Assembly (NCBI GenBank): GCA_010645155.1
Contig: CM021315.1
Location: 7,329,034-7,393,033, forward strand
Origin: Tigriopus japonicus
Lineage: Eukaryota; Arthropoda; Copepoda; Harpacticoida; Harpacticidae
Direction of reading: 5' to 3'
DNA: 64,000 nt
Shown here: in pieces, positions 21,605 through 31,632 of the stretch
Layout of the letters: each line of letters opens with the position of its first letter
How positions within the stretch are numbered: the stretch's first letter is position 1
Notes under the pieces: generated by a model
What the model was told of the DNA's origin: nothing
Seen by the model: the letters and a program-made list of their open reading frames with translations, nothing else
The model's database searches: none
Position numbers and translations under genes: made by a program

Positions 21605-23278
21605 TTCGTCTGTTAGGAGAGCATTCTTGTTGATATCCAAAGACTTCAAGCCCATCAGTATCTCCTCCAAAGATTTTGGATCCAAGGTTTCTCTGCATCT
21701 TTTCTTCAACGACATACAGTTTCCTTGACACACATAAGAGAATGAATAATCGGAAACCATCTTCTTTAGCTTATTTCCGGATACTTCGATTCCTTTGGCC
21801 GCTAAAACGGGTAACAAACTGTCAATCGAATGTGGCAATTTGTCCTCCAAATGGGGATAAAGAGCTTCAAACACAAGGGTCGCCATGAAAGAGCCATTGC
21901 ATGATTTTGAGATTGGTGAGTAGATGAAACCTTTTACAATGAAGTAGTCGCTGATCTCTTCGACAATCAGGTCCCTTAAATCCGTTTGATTTAATTGAAT
22001 CGAAAGCGATGGCAAAGTCTTTTGAATTTTGGTCAAAGAAATGGGACATTTCTCGTCCAGAATGCGTTGAACAAGACTGATTTGGTCTTTTGAAATTGGT
22101 GTTGAGGGTTGATTAAGGACCATAGTTGGACAACAACTTGATTTATCATCACTGATGAATGACGGAACACTTTCAACAACATTGCTTTTGATGGTATCAT
22201 TTCGTTCTTGGACACTGACTTCATCGTCATCTTTAAATTTCAATCCTGGGAGACGAGTCTCGATAACCAATTTAACGTTGGCTTTGGTCATGGCAATTCC
22301 TTTGGCTTTTAGTTGCTTTGCGATATCAGCAATATCCACTGAAAAGCCCTGTTTTGAAATGGATTCGAGAGCCAAGAGGCAAGGATCCCCAAACCAAGTG
22401 ATCATCCCACCTTCATCAATCTTAAATTCTGGGAAACGCGTTTTCAAATAGGAACGAAAATTGCTTTCCGTCATCTGAATTCCACACATTTTTAACGTTG
22501 CTTGTGCTTCCATGAAAGTAAAGGGACAGTTCTTGTTTAAAACGGTTCGAATCACTGAGCTCCTGTTAGCTTGAACAACCATGCCAGTGTTTTTGACTTT
22601 GAATGCAGGCAAGTTACTTTCAATTAAAGACCTTATGGTCTTATTAACCATGGGATTTCCAGATGCTTTCAACCACGCGCGTATGTGACTCAAAGTCATG
22701 GGACATCCTTGTTTCAGAATTTCTTCAAGTCTATCCGATTTTGTGGTTTTTGGAGGTTTCGGCTTGGCTTTATCTTTTTGACTTGAAACTCGAATTCGGA
22801 ATACCAAGGAATTATCTATATTAAATTCCGGGAGGTTGCTTTTCAAAATTGTCTGGATCTCAGAGTCATCCATGGAAATGCCTTGCTTTCTCATTTTACC
22901 AAGAATCTCAGTCATTGGAATGGGACACTTCTTGTTGAGTATTGTTTGAACCATGTTAATTCTTTGATTTGAAGATCCCTGGTTGCATTGAGGAATTCCA
23001 CGTAAAGTTGTCAGACGTTTGCTGTTCTCCTCTTTGGCCATTTTTGGAGGCAACATTTGTGAGACCATTCCACTGGCAGCAATCTTAAATGAGGGGAATT
23101 GAGTCTCGAGGGAATGTCTTAACCTATTGATGCCAATTGGAATTCCCTGGGCTTGCAAATCCATACGAATGGCGTTTATGCCTCTTGGACATTTTTCTAA
23201 GATCCGGTTAAAGATGAGCTCAGCCTCCTTGGTAAGCTCAAATGAGTTGGGTGTAGCTAAATCAGAATTGGTAGACAT
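21572..23278 (-). CDS. tandem winged-helix-like repeat protein (paralogue 2)
   Basis: A 568-codon open frame from ATG 23278. Seven repeats of ~54-60 residues are readable. They begin near residues 17, 105, 180, 237, 297, 384 and 448 and follow the pattern IL-x-KxCP-hydrophobic-T-x-I-x3-L-x3-GI-x-M-x5-R-x2-I-x4-P-x-F-K-I-x3-GM(V/I), for example TILNKKCPIPMTEILGKM. The last ends SYVCQGNCMSL, matching the CxxxxC end of the plus-strand paralogue. Helix-helix-helix-strand periodicity suggests tandem winged helices; LOTUS/OST-HTH or Egalitarian-type wHTH are candidates by shape only. No catalytic motif, signal peptide or membrane segment. The C-terminus is uncertain, because exons in another frame follow. 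Confidence 0.8.
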   Translation of the reverse strand: MSTNSDLATPNSFELTKEAELIFNRILEKCPRGINAIRMDLQAQGIPIGINRLRHSLETQFPSFKIAASGMVSQMLPPKMAKEENSKRLTTLRGIPQCNQGSSNQRINMVQTILNKKCPIPMTEILGKMRKQGISMDDSEIQTILKSNLPEFNIDNSLVFRIRVSSQKDKAKPKPPKTTKSDRLEEILKQGCPMTLSHIRAWLKASGNPMVNKTIRSLIESNLPAFKVKNTGMVVQANRSSVIRTVLNKNCPFTFMEAQATLKMCGIQMTESNFRSYLKTRFPEFKIDEGGMITWFGDPCLLALESISKQGFSVDIADIAKQLKAKGIAMTKANVKLVIETRLPGLKFKDDDEVSVQERNDTIKSNVVESVPSFISDDKSSCCPTMVLNQPSTPISKDQISLVQRILDEKCPISLTKIQKTLPSLSIQLNQTDLRDLIVEEISDYFIVKGFIYSPISKSCNGSFMATLVFEALYPHLEDKLPHSIDSLLPVLAAKGIEVSGNKLKKMVSDYSFSYVCQGNCMSLKKRCRETLDPKSLEEILMGLKSLDINKNALLTDENGNHVGQKEQ

Positions 23279-23751
23279 TTGGCTGTACTTCGTAATGTTT
23301 GGGCAAGTATTCGAATATTCAGACGAAACTCCTAAGGTTTGGTTGGATGTGTAATGAATCCATTTGCTAAATCCATTTGCGTCTGTAGAGAATGATTCAA
23401 TCCTTACACAATTTCTTGGTGAAGGTTGTGTCTTCCAAAATGATTTGAACTCTTAGTTTCATTTGTTATTCCAGTGAAAACTCAATATAAATACCCGTTC
23501 TTTGTTTATGGAAGACGTGATACGCAGCGTGACCAACTGTTTAAAATCAAAAAGAGCAAAAAACTTCAATTTAAAGGCAAATTTTGTAGCTAAAAGAGAT
23601 ATTTCTTTTTAATAGAGCTAAATCAATGTGTGCCAAAGCGGAGAGAAGGATCCAAATAAACACCAAGATCTTTGAAGATGGTCACTGTCGACAGTTTAGT
23701 GGCGTTCATCCAATATGTTGGCTTACATGTCTTTCTTCCAAATCCAAAAGG
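23279..23751. other. upstream region of paralogue 2 with dispersed repeat
   Basis: It holds the putative promoter side of the minus-strand gene and, at 23528-23640, a copy of the AAAGAGC-rich dispersed repeat also seen at 2905-3052. No ORF. Confidence 0.4.
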
Positions 23752-24055
23752 AAGCCAGAGTGGTCACGCGTACTAGCGCGTTCTTAAAAAGTGCCGAGTG
23801 TAAGTGCTTCCCCAGACGGCGTAGGTTCGAATCCTATTGGGGGTCGGATTGAAGTTGTCGGGAGAAATCCTTTTAAGGAAGCCAGAGTGGCCACGCGTAC
23901 TAGCGCGTTCTTAGAAGTGCCGAGTGTATGTGCTTCCCCAGACGGCGTAGGTTCGAATCCTGTTGGGGGTCGGATTGAAGCTGTCGGGAGAAATCCTTCA
24001 ATTTACAGGGAATCGCATTCCTTGTAGCGGTAATAAAAAGTCCGCAAAAAAAAAA
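23752..24055 (+). mobile_element. dimeric tRNA-derived SINE with LINE-like 3' tail
   Basis: Two tandem units with a 123-bp period (23752-23874, 23875-23997) each carry a class-II tRNA-like head: A-box region AGAGTGG(T/C)CACGCG, a long variable-arm region, and B box GGTTCGAATCC. After the second unit comes a tail TTTACAGGGAATCGCATTCC, then the hairpin GCGG...CCGC at 24027-24045, then poly(A). The tail matches the 3' end of the LINE at 62897-63403, which implies trans-mobilisation by that LINE. Confidence 0.8.
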
Positions 24056-24094
24056 ATCTCATAGTATTACACTTTGAGACAATAAATTCCATTC

Positions 24095-25103
24095 TACCGG
24101 CTGCGTAAGAAGTCCCTGGGGCAGTCCCGAACCCCATCTTCATGGACTTGCCCAAGTCGAACTACGGACCCTAGCCAAGTCAAACTTGAATATGTGATAG
24201 AATAGGGTTTTGTCCTCCCGTAGAAAAAGATCCGAAGTCGATCGGCCGTAGTACAAGCCCACCAGGTCCGCCGCGGTCTACGTCGGCAAAATTTGGCAGT
24301 GGTTGGCGCAGAACCCCCCGTTCTTGATCTGGATGAAGTTGACCATGTTGAGTAGTACCTCGTATGAAAGCTATTACCTTGAGGAACAAGACGCTGGTAT
24401 TAGTTTTTGGCTGGGTTAAATGTAACAAAAAATATATTGAATTTTCATCCGGGGTTATTTTTCAAAAAAATACATACCTACTGTAGTATTCCCGTCATGC
24501 TCTCCAGTCAATGCTCGTGCTCAATCTCTAGTCAATCTATTCGTGTATAAATATCCGTGTCTCCAAGACAATAAACATCTAGTCATTCATCATCACTCGG
24601 CCATGCTATACCTACAAAAAAGTAAACAAAGGGGGCTTTGCCGATCGACTCCTTGAAGTTCTTGAGCAAGTAGGACACGTCGAAGGGCTTCCAAATAGTC
24701 TATTTTTCGAACACTCCGCCCTCCGCCGCAATACACCGCTCCAGCCTGGCCCTAAACCTGGCTTACCTGGAGTCGAAGCTGGGATCCAGGGGGTTCTGGT
24801 CCAAGGGGATTTGGCCCCCAAACTCCTGTAACCTGAACCCCCTGGACTTCAGCGTGTGGGACCACGTCGACAAGAGGGCCAACGACGTCTACCACGAGTC
24901 CATCGACGCCATGAAGGCCGCCGTGGAGCGCGAGTGGGGCGCCATGACCGTGGACTACGTCAGGAGCACGTGCCGCACGGGAGGACAAAACCCTATTCTA
25001 TCACATATTCAAGTTTGACTTGGCTAGGGTCCGTAGTTCGACTTGGGCAGGTCCATGAAGATGGGGTTCGGGACTGCCCCAGGGACTTCTTACGCACCCG
25101 GTA
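24095..25103. mobile_element. 1-kb element with 126-bp near-perfect inverted arms
   Basis: The arms 24095-24220 and 24978-25103 are reverse complements with about one mismatch near the outer end (GCAGCCGG versus GCACCCGG). The interior is GC-rich and contains mariner transposase debris. The arms end abruptly at unrelated sequence. The near identity points to a recent inverted duplication or a young palindromic transposon; an assembly artefact is also possible. Confidence 0.7.
24780..24976 (+). pseudogene. mariner transposase C-terminal fragment
   Basis: The plus frame reads FWSKGIWPPNSCNLNPLDFS followed by VWDHVDKRANDV and AAVEREWGAMTVDYVRSTC. This is the block around the third catalytic Asp (NPLD) and the C-terminal helix of a mariner-type transposase. 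Codons are strongly G/C-ending, unlike neighbouring DNA. The catalytic N-terminal parts are not recognisable nearby. Confidence 0.75.
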
Positions 25104-25168
25104 TTATCATGTGCCCATCGTGCGACACGATCAAGATCTTCTTGAAGTGCAATTTCATCACGATAACT

Positions 25169-26190
25169 TCAACTAGTTCTGTAAATCTTGGTGTCGTCGG
25201 CAAAGTGAAGCACTGCCGAATTTACCATGTCACTCATCTCATTAATAAAAATGATGAAGAGAACAGGGCCCAACACGCTTCCCTGGGGCACTCCTGAACC
25301 AACTGAGTTCCAGGAGGAAGAGAATCCTTCCAGAGTTGTCCTCTGACGACGCCCACTAAGCCAAGCTTTAATCCAACATTTGACGTTTCCCCCGATTCCC
25401 ACAGATTGTAACTTTTGCACCAGCAAGTCATGATCCACTCTATCAAAAGCCCGAGATAGGTCTAAAAAGATGGAGTCCACCGGAGACCCAGCATCCATAG
25501 ATTCGACCAAGTAGTATTGGAATTCTAGATGATTTGATGGGCACGACCTTTTTTCACGAAATCCATGCTGAGATTCACTAAGCCATCCACGACCTTCCAG
25601 TGATCTCATTAACACCTTCTTCTTGAAGGATTCCATAATCTTGGAAGCCACAAATGTCAAAGAAATAGGCCTGTAATTACAAGCGCTCCTCCTCTCGCCT
25701 CCCTTGAAGAGAGGGAACACATTAGCCGAACGCCAATACATGGGAACTTCCCCAAAACTCATCGACATTCTGTAAACAAGTGTCAGAGGGCGGGCAATGC
25801 TAAGACCGAGCTCCTTGAAAATCCTTGGTGATATTCCATCTGGGCCTGGAGAAAAGGAGGGCCTCAGTCTCTGGATTTTTTGCATAACAATGCTCGTTGT
25901 GAAATCAATCGTTGAAACCTCGCATTTTTTAGAGAAAATTTAGACACAGACGAGGGAAGAAATGCACTAGGGGTTAGGAATGCAGATTTTAATTGTTCCT
26001 TTAATACGTCAGCCATAGCAGCACCATCGGAAACTTCGATACCGTCTTGACCGGTTAAGGGTCCAACTCTTCTCGTGGTCTTTTTACTCGACTGGAGGCA
26101 GCTATAATAGCTATTTCTCTCAGTAGGGAAACATTCTACCTGGACCTGAGAAAGGAGAGAAGAGGAGAGAATGTTGGTTGAGGGCACCTC
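25169..26190 (-). pseudogene. non-LTR retrotransposon reverse transcriptase fragment
   Basis: CR1/Jockey-type LINE ORF2 piece. A linker (26187-25864) shifts frame into the RT domain (25885-25169). RT motifs present are SPGPDGISPRIF, NYRPISLT, FLDLSRAFDRVDHDLL, GVPQGSVLGPVLF and the catalytic FADD (HFADDTKIY). The copy ends just after FADD, where the 24095-25103 inverted-repeat element begins. There is no endonuclease or 3' end. Confidence 0.85.
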
Positions 26191-26210
26191 TGGATCATTC
26201 CGTCAACCAG

Positions 26211-26861
26211 ATTATTTTCCGATTGGGTTGTTGCTAGCTAGGGAGGGTGGTGCAGGCGTCAGAGGTGGAGGTCTAGGAGCGGCTTGCTCCTTTTCCTCGC
26301 TCCACCAATGCCTCTGGCACTTGCCCACCTGACCTGGCTTGCAACAGCTCAAGAGGAAAGCAGTCTGGTTGACTGAGTGGTTCAGTGTTGCCTAAAATCA
26401 ACTGTCTCTCCGAATTGAGACATTCTCAGGCCCGTGTAGAATTTACCCGATTGATAGACACAGTTTTCCGTCAAGTAAAATGAATTTCCTAGGCATTTTT
26501 GACACTATGGTACATATTCTATAGCTACTTGCAAGTGCAAGGAAACTTTCAAAATGTCATAGGGCACAGAAAATACAACCTGCTTCCCTAAAGGAAAGAA
26601 AATCCAACATAAATACCAGAAGACCAAACAGTTGTGTTCTGTAAAACTCGCTCAATTTGTGGTCAATTTTAAAATGAGGTGGCATTTTTGGCATTTGTAA
26701 GTTTTAATATCTGGCAAAGTTAAGCTAGATTGTTGTAGCAGCAAAATTTCCCTGTGAATCAGGCTAGGAGACAAGCTGCCTTTTCAACACAGACTTATCA
26801 TTTTGTATAGATAGGAATCTCCTAAAGGATTTTGCTAACGCACCCATTGGCTCCTATCCAC
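26211..26861. other. intergenic stretch, nothing recognised
   Basis: The first ~30 bases continue LINE linker-like sequence shared with 29815-29885. The rest is AT-rich without ORFs or repeats I can place. Confidence 0.35.
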
Positions 26862-27167
26862 TAGTGATGTGTTTCGAACCAGTAGTGCTGCCAGTTTTGA
26901 CTCGGAAGTTTATCACTTTTAAAAAGGTAGGTTGTATTGAACTTTTTGAAAAGACCTAAAAAGGGACCAATTTGGCAACACTCGAACTAGTTCGATTTCG
27001 AGTTCCATGATAGTTATAAAAATGGATTTTGAGTTGGCAGTGCTGCCATATTTTATGGTAGATAAGGTCTATTGCCCTGTTGAAAAGTTTATTTGTGGTC
27101 AGCTTTTTGACCCTTAAAAACAAATTGGCAAAACTCGGCCAAAAATCCAACTCGAAACACATCAGTA
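26862..27167. mobile_element. family C hAT MITE, intact
   Basis: A 306-bp element with terminal inverted repeats TAGTGATGTGTTTCGA / TACTGATGTGTTTCGA and a perfect 8-bp target duplication CTATCCAC (26854-26861, 27168-27175). The size, TA(G/C)TGATG-type ends and 8-bp duplication fit a hAT MITE. A partial copy is at 17596-17800. Confidence 0.88.
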
Positions 27168-27525
27168 CTATCCACATTTTAACCTTCCTCTGGTTGGCAA
27201 CTCGATTGAAAGGATTGCCAGTTTTGAGACAAAGCAAGGCTGCTTGGGTTCCAAGATCGTGGAAAATAGGCATTTGAGTGACTTAAATGCTAAAATTTAG
27301 CAATCCTGACGAAACTTTGATGAGAGGAACACAACCTAGAGAAACGAGGCTTAATGAACTGAGGATCGCAATGGCTTCCACAAGTTTGATTCACCTTGCT
27401 AGAGAACAAATGTAGTGTCAGCATAGTGGAAAACAGTGTTTCAGAGAACTTTAGTGTGGAAAGGTGCCTGGATTTCCAAGGGATTCAAGGTATGTGAATT
27501 TACTTGGTGTTCATTAACAACCAAG

Positions 27526-28502
27526 TAACAACTATGGACCTGAATCCACACGCAAGTTCCTCTTGAAGATGGGATAAGAACCACATTTCCCCCGGAAACT
27601 CTCCCTTGGACAAAAACGCGGAATTTCATCACCCTCATTCATTACACAACTTGAACAACTCAAGAATATCTTGCCTCTCCTTGCATTAGCAACAACAAAC
27701 AAACTGGCGTCTTTTTTCGAGCTCATCTGTTACCTACAGAAGCTCATGTGAAAGAAGCGTCGTCAGAACACTAGTGACGGTGGATTTATCATGAAGCTTA
27801 AAAAAATCCAAACAAACTGAGAAGTGCAAGAGAAAAAAATACAGCCTTTGACCGAAAAATACCCTTGCCAGGGCTTGAATCCATCTTCTTTTATGATCCA
27901 ATGACTGGATCAATCTGTAGTGGCATGATCTATGTAAATTGATTGCAAAATCGACTTTCATTATAACTTGAATTTCCTGATTGATGGTGGTGACAACAAG
28001 GGCAAACATTTGAAGCTTCAAAAAATCCAAACAACCTGACTGTGTTGACGCTTCTTTCCCATGACCTTCTTTATTGTTACCCAACTTGAACAACTTACAT
28101 TGAATTATCCTGACCTCAATTGGATAATCATACAATGAAAGAAATTTGAAGATACAAGCATCAATTCTAGAACCTGAATTTATGCCAAGGTGACACAACC
28201 CATAAAAACCTAGATTTCCAATAAGCAACAAAGTTTGCCTTGTCTTTATTAAGTACAGGATTGTTGGTGAATGATCAAGAATAAGTCGTTCAAGACGGGT
28301 AACAGATGAGCTCAAAAAAAGACGCCGTTTTGTTGTTGATAATTCAAGGAAAGGCAAGATATTCTTAAGTTGTTTAAGTTGTGTAATGAATGAGCGCGAT
28401 GAAACTCCGCGTTTTTGTCCGGGAGAGAGTTGCCGGGGGAAGTGTGGTTCTTATGCCATCTTCAAGAGGAATTGGCGTGTGGATTAAGGTCCATAAGCTA
28501 CA
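27526..28502. mobile_element. family F long-inverted-repeat element (split by a MITE)
   Basis: Arms of about 205 bp (27526-27735 and 28298-28502) are inverted copies containing AACTCTCCC, CATTACACAACTTGAACAAC and GAGCTCATCTGTTACC. The interior 28076-28297 is AT-rich. A second copy with shorter arms is at 60220-60600. This copy is interrupted by a family E MITE at 27737-28075. The 207-codon minus-strand ORF across it has no domain and is chance. Confidence 0.65.
27737..28075. mobile_element. family E MITE inserted in family F element
   Basis: Its ends CAGAAGCTCATGTGAAAGAA... and ...TTCTTTCCCATGACCTTCTT are inverted repeats around GAAAGAAGCGTC. The flanking 8-mers GTTACCTA and GTTACCCA (7 of 8 identical) look like a target duplication. 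It is homologous to the MITE in the selenoprotein intron at 33705-34053. Confidence 0.65.
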
Positions 28503-29341
28503 ACACTTTTCACTTTGCTGGTAATGATGGGCTTCATTGAATGCGGTTGAAAAAGCTTGGCTTTACAGTAATACAAGGGGACATAGCAAATCAAAAGTTA
28601 GAAAGTAAGGAATAATATGTAACAACTTTTAAGCCTGATAAATTATTTTTAAAAATCAAAGACGTTTGGAGTCAGTTTTGAAAATCATGGAAAAAATCAT
28701 GGAATTATCTTTCCAGATTAATTTCAAGTCATTGAACTAACTCACAGGCAAAGAAGCAAAAATGTCACTTAGAAAGATAAAAGGTCAGGCTGTTCTAAAA
28801 TACTGGCATGGTTTCTCGCGCACCACAGTTTTAAATTTCTTTTTGATTAATATTCTGTAAGAACCTGATTTCAGTAATGTTCCATAGAAATTAGATCATG
28901 AGCTGAACAATCTTAACAATATTTTAGGTAAACATATATATTAGACATCTAACTAATTCAGGCAAAAAGCATTTCCATACATTTGATTTTAAGTATGCTT
29001 TAAGTGATATAGCAACATTTTTTGCCCTTAAACTACTTAAGAAAATTCACATGAGTATGGGGAAGTACTTTTAAACATCTGGTCTCAAAATGTGGAACTT
29101 AAAAACGACTTCTGCTAAACAACAAGGTGACGTGTCTCTCAAAAAAGGAAAAATGCTTTGTTTGTGCATTTGGTGTCATGGAATCGAAAAAAATGCCTGT
29201 TCATGTAAGGTAAATAGTCGAACAAAATCAAAACCGGTTTTGGTCTGATCTTCGATCATATTTCATCAAATTAGCAACTTCTATTAACCAAAGCCCTAGG
29301 CTTTCACCTGGAGTGAGCTCAACATTAGCCAAACTAATGGA
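28503..29341. other. intergenic stretch, nothing recognised
   Basis: AT-rich, with no ORF, repeat termini or RNA structure that I can support. Confidence 0.4.
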
Positions 29342-29395
29342 ATGGAAATAGAGTCCTGCTTGTTTGCCCGTGTTCCTCTCCCGCTTCTACCTGCT

Positions 29396-29580
29396 TTCTC
29401 ATTTTTTACTCCCAGTTCTACTTCTTTTCTCATTTTCTACTCCCAGTTCTACTTCTTTTCTCATTTTCTACTCCTAGTTCTACTTCTTTTCTCATTTTCT
29501 ACTTCCAGTTCGACTTGTTTTCTCATTTTCTGCTCCCAGTTCTATTTGTTTTCTCATTTTCTACTCCCGCTTCTACTCAC
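29396..29580. repeat. 31-bp minisatellite, about six copies
   Basis: The unit CTCATTTTCTACTCCCAGTT + CTACTTCTTTT is repeated about six times with few changes. It yields hydrophobic Phe/Leu/Ser-rich ORFs that are artefacts of the repeat. Confidence 0.85.
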
Positions 29581-29799
29581 ACTTTCTTCTCCCACCCAAA
29601 ACCCCCTATTTTCCACGCTTTCCCCGTAAATCTTGTCCTTTTGTTGGCAAGTTTCTCGATCAATATTCTCACTTTCTGCCTGGGAAAAGAAAAAAATCGA
29701 AGAGACACAGAATATGTCAAAAGTACCAGGAATATTCATTTACGCGGACGGAATAGCTATTTCTTTTAACCGGGTTACATTCTAACAGGGGCTGAGTAA

Positions 29800-30546
29800 G
29801 GGGAGAGGAGGAGAGAAAGTTGGTTGAGGGTAACTCGGAACCACTTAGTCAACCAGATTCTCTTCCGAATAAGTTGCAAAAGAGCAGGGGAAAGCCAATG
29901 AGGTCGTTTCATCCGTCGGAGGGAGTGCATTCTTTGGAACAAACAGATAGGTCCCAAATTGTACAGCATTTTTCAGAACAATCCATGCCTCATCCACAGA
30001 CCTTCCATCCAAAATAGATATCCAATCACAATCATCCATCATTCGTCGGAAACCTTTGTAGTTTCCTTTCGAGTAATCTAATACAGTCTCGACTTTTTCT
30101 CATATGGTTGCGATGGGAACGCTAAATTTCAAAGGGATATGGTCGTTCAGGATTAAGTCTGGCCTCAGCATAATATCACAACATGTTCCAGGCTCATTCT
30201 CAAGTATTAAATCCAAGATTCCTCCCTTCACATGGGTTGGTTCCTCGACCAGTTGAACAAATCCACCGAGTGTAAGTGAGTCACAAAAGTGTGAATCGTG
30301 GGGTGTTGTACACGAGAGATCCTTCCAATCCACCCAAGGATGATTGAAATCTCCCAAAAGGATGCACTGTGATGACAATGAGGCAACAAACGTGTTTAAG
30401 TTGTTTCGAGAATCAAGGTTTGTGTTGGGGGACAAATAAGTGCAATACACTTCTAGAGCTCCAGTATAAACGCCGCATGTGTTAAGTAATTGAACCGGAA
30501 TCTTTGTGCATTGGGTATGGTCACGAGCCATTATATACTGTATCAT
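29800..30546 (-). pseudogene. LINE endonuclease/linker fragment
   Basis: The minus-strand frame 30546-30100 shows the C-terminal half of an APE-type endonuclease: ILLGDFNHPWVDW (GDFN motif), GGFVQLVEEPTHVKGGILDL and NDHIPLKF (the H of the SDH motif). The following linker region (30042-29800, e.g. DDCDWISILDGRS) is in another frame. It is a truncated CR1/Jockey-type LINE; the RT is not attached on this strand. Confidence 0.75.
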
Positions 30547-30561
30547 AAGTAGAGACAGGCA

Positions 30562-30722
30562 GTTAAGACGAATAAAACTGCCAAATTAGACGAAAAAAGA
30601 CGAATAAAATTACCTGATAAGACGAAAAAAGACGAATAAAATTACCTGATAAGACGAAAAAAGACGAATAAAATTACCTGATTAAAAGAAAAAAGACTAA
30701 TAAAATTGCCCGATTAGACGCA
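30562..30722. repeat. ~33-bp tandem repeat (GACGAATAAAATTACCTGATAA)
   Basis: Four to five copies of GACGAATAAAATTACCTGAT followed by AAGACGAAAAAA. One further unit of this type is at 56800-56850. Non-coding. Confidence 0.75.
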
Positions 30723-30734
30723 TAATTTCCTAAA

Positions 30735-31632
30735 TAACTTGTCCACCCAAAGTGAGGAAAAGTACACCGTTGGTATATTTGTAGATTTGAAAAAGGCGTT
30801 CGATACTGTAAATCATGAGATTTTATTGGGAAAATTAGCAAGATATGGTTTTAGCAATAACGTTACAAGATGGGTTAGGAGTTATTTAACAGGTCGGCAA
30901 CAAAGAGTTCAAATTGGAAATGTTATGTCAGGGCTTTCACATGTGTCTTGTGGGGTGCCCCAAGGCAGCATCCTAGGTCCTCTGTTATTCTTAGTATATA
31001 TCAACGACCTCCCTAGAGCCACTGGCTTCAAAGTTACGATGTTCGCTGACGATACGACATTGCAACATTTTGGCACCAATGCGGATAAATTAAAAGATGA
31101 ATGTAAGGGATGGATGGATGTGTTAGTGGATTATTTTGAAATCAACAAACTGACATTGAATCTCAGCAAGACTAAGATATTAGTATTTAGTCCCCGGGAT
31201 ACAAGTATCAACCTTGAGATCAAAATAGATAATACAATCATCCAACAGGTGGGAGCAGACAGGGTGGAGAAAAGTATTAGATTTCTAGGATTAAACATTG
31301 ACAATCGCCTAAATTGGAAAGAACATGTTCGTTTGGTTGGAGACGGCGTGCGAAAGGTTCTTTTCACATTGTTTCTCTCCAAGAAGTCAATCCCGACTAA
31401 CTTGAAAGTCATCCTTTATAACGCACTAATTAAGAGCACGTTGGAATACGGGGTAGAGTATTATGGAGAGTCTCCTTCGTTTGCAAACCTAATCCGATTA
31501 CAGAAGAGGGCAGTTAGATGGATAGATGGTGCAAGATTTCGAGCTCACACAACGAAAATATTTCAGAGGTTGAATGTCGTGAAATTACCAGACTTGGTCA
31601 AGCTCCGTCGCTTGCAATTTATGTACAAAAAT
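30735..31632 (+). pseudogene. LINE reverse transcriptase, 5'-truncated
   Basis: The open frame covers most of a non-LTR RT domain plus the C-terminal region: FVDLKKAFDTVNHEILL, GVPQGSILGPLLFLVYIND, catalytic MFADDTT, ALIKSTLEYGVEYYG and RLQKRAVRWIDG. The frame is intact for ~297 codons but lacks the endonuclease and a true start. At 31633 a fold-back element cuts it off, so the last seven codons before TAG belong to that element. Jockey/CR1-like; clade not fixed. Confidence 0.82.

Noticed and set aside
27734..28357. 207-codon ORF on the minus strand
   Set aside because: It spans two nested MITEs and their inverted arms, and it has no domain.
29342..29629. Hydrophobic Phe/Ser/Leu-rich ORF resembling a membrane protein
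   Set aside because: It is produced by a 31-bp minisatellite.
29396..30722. CRISPR-like arrays
   Set aside because: The repeats are contiguous tandem units without unique spacers, in a eukaryotic genome.
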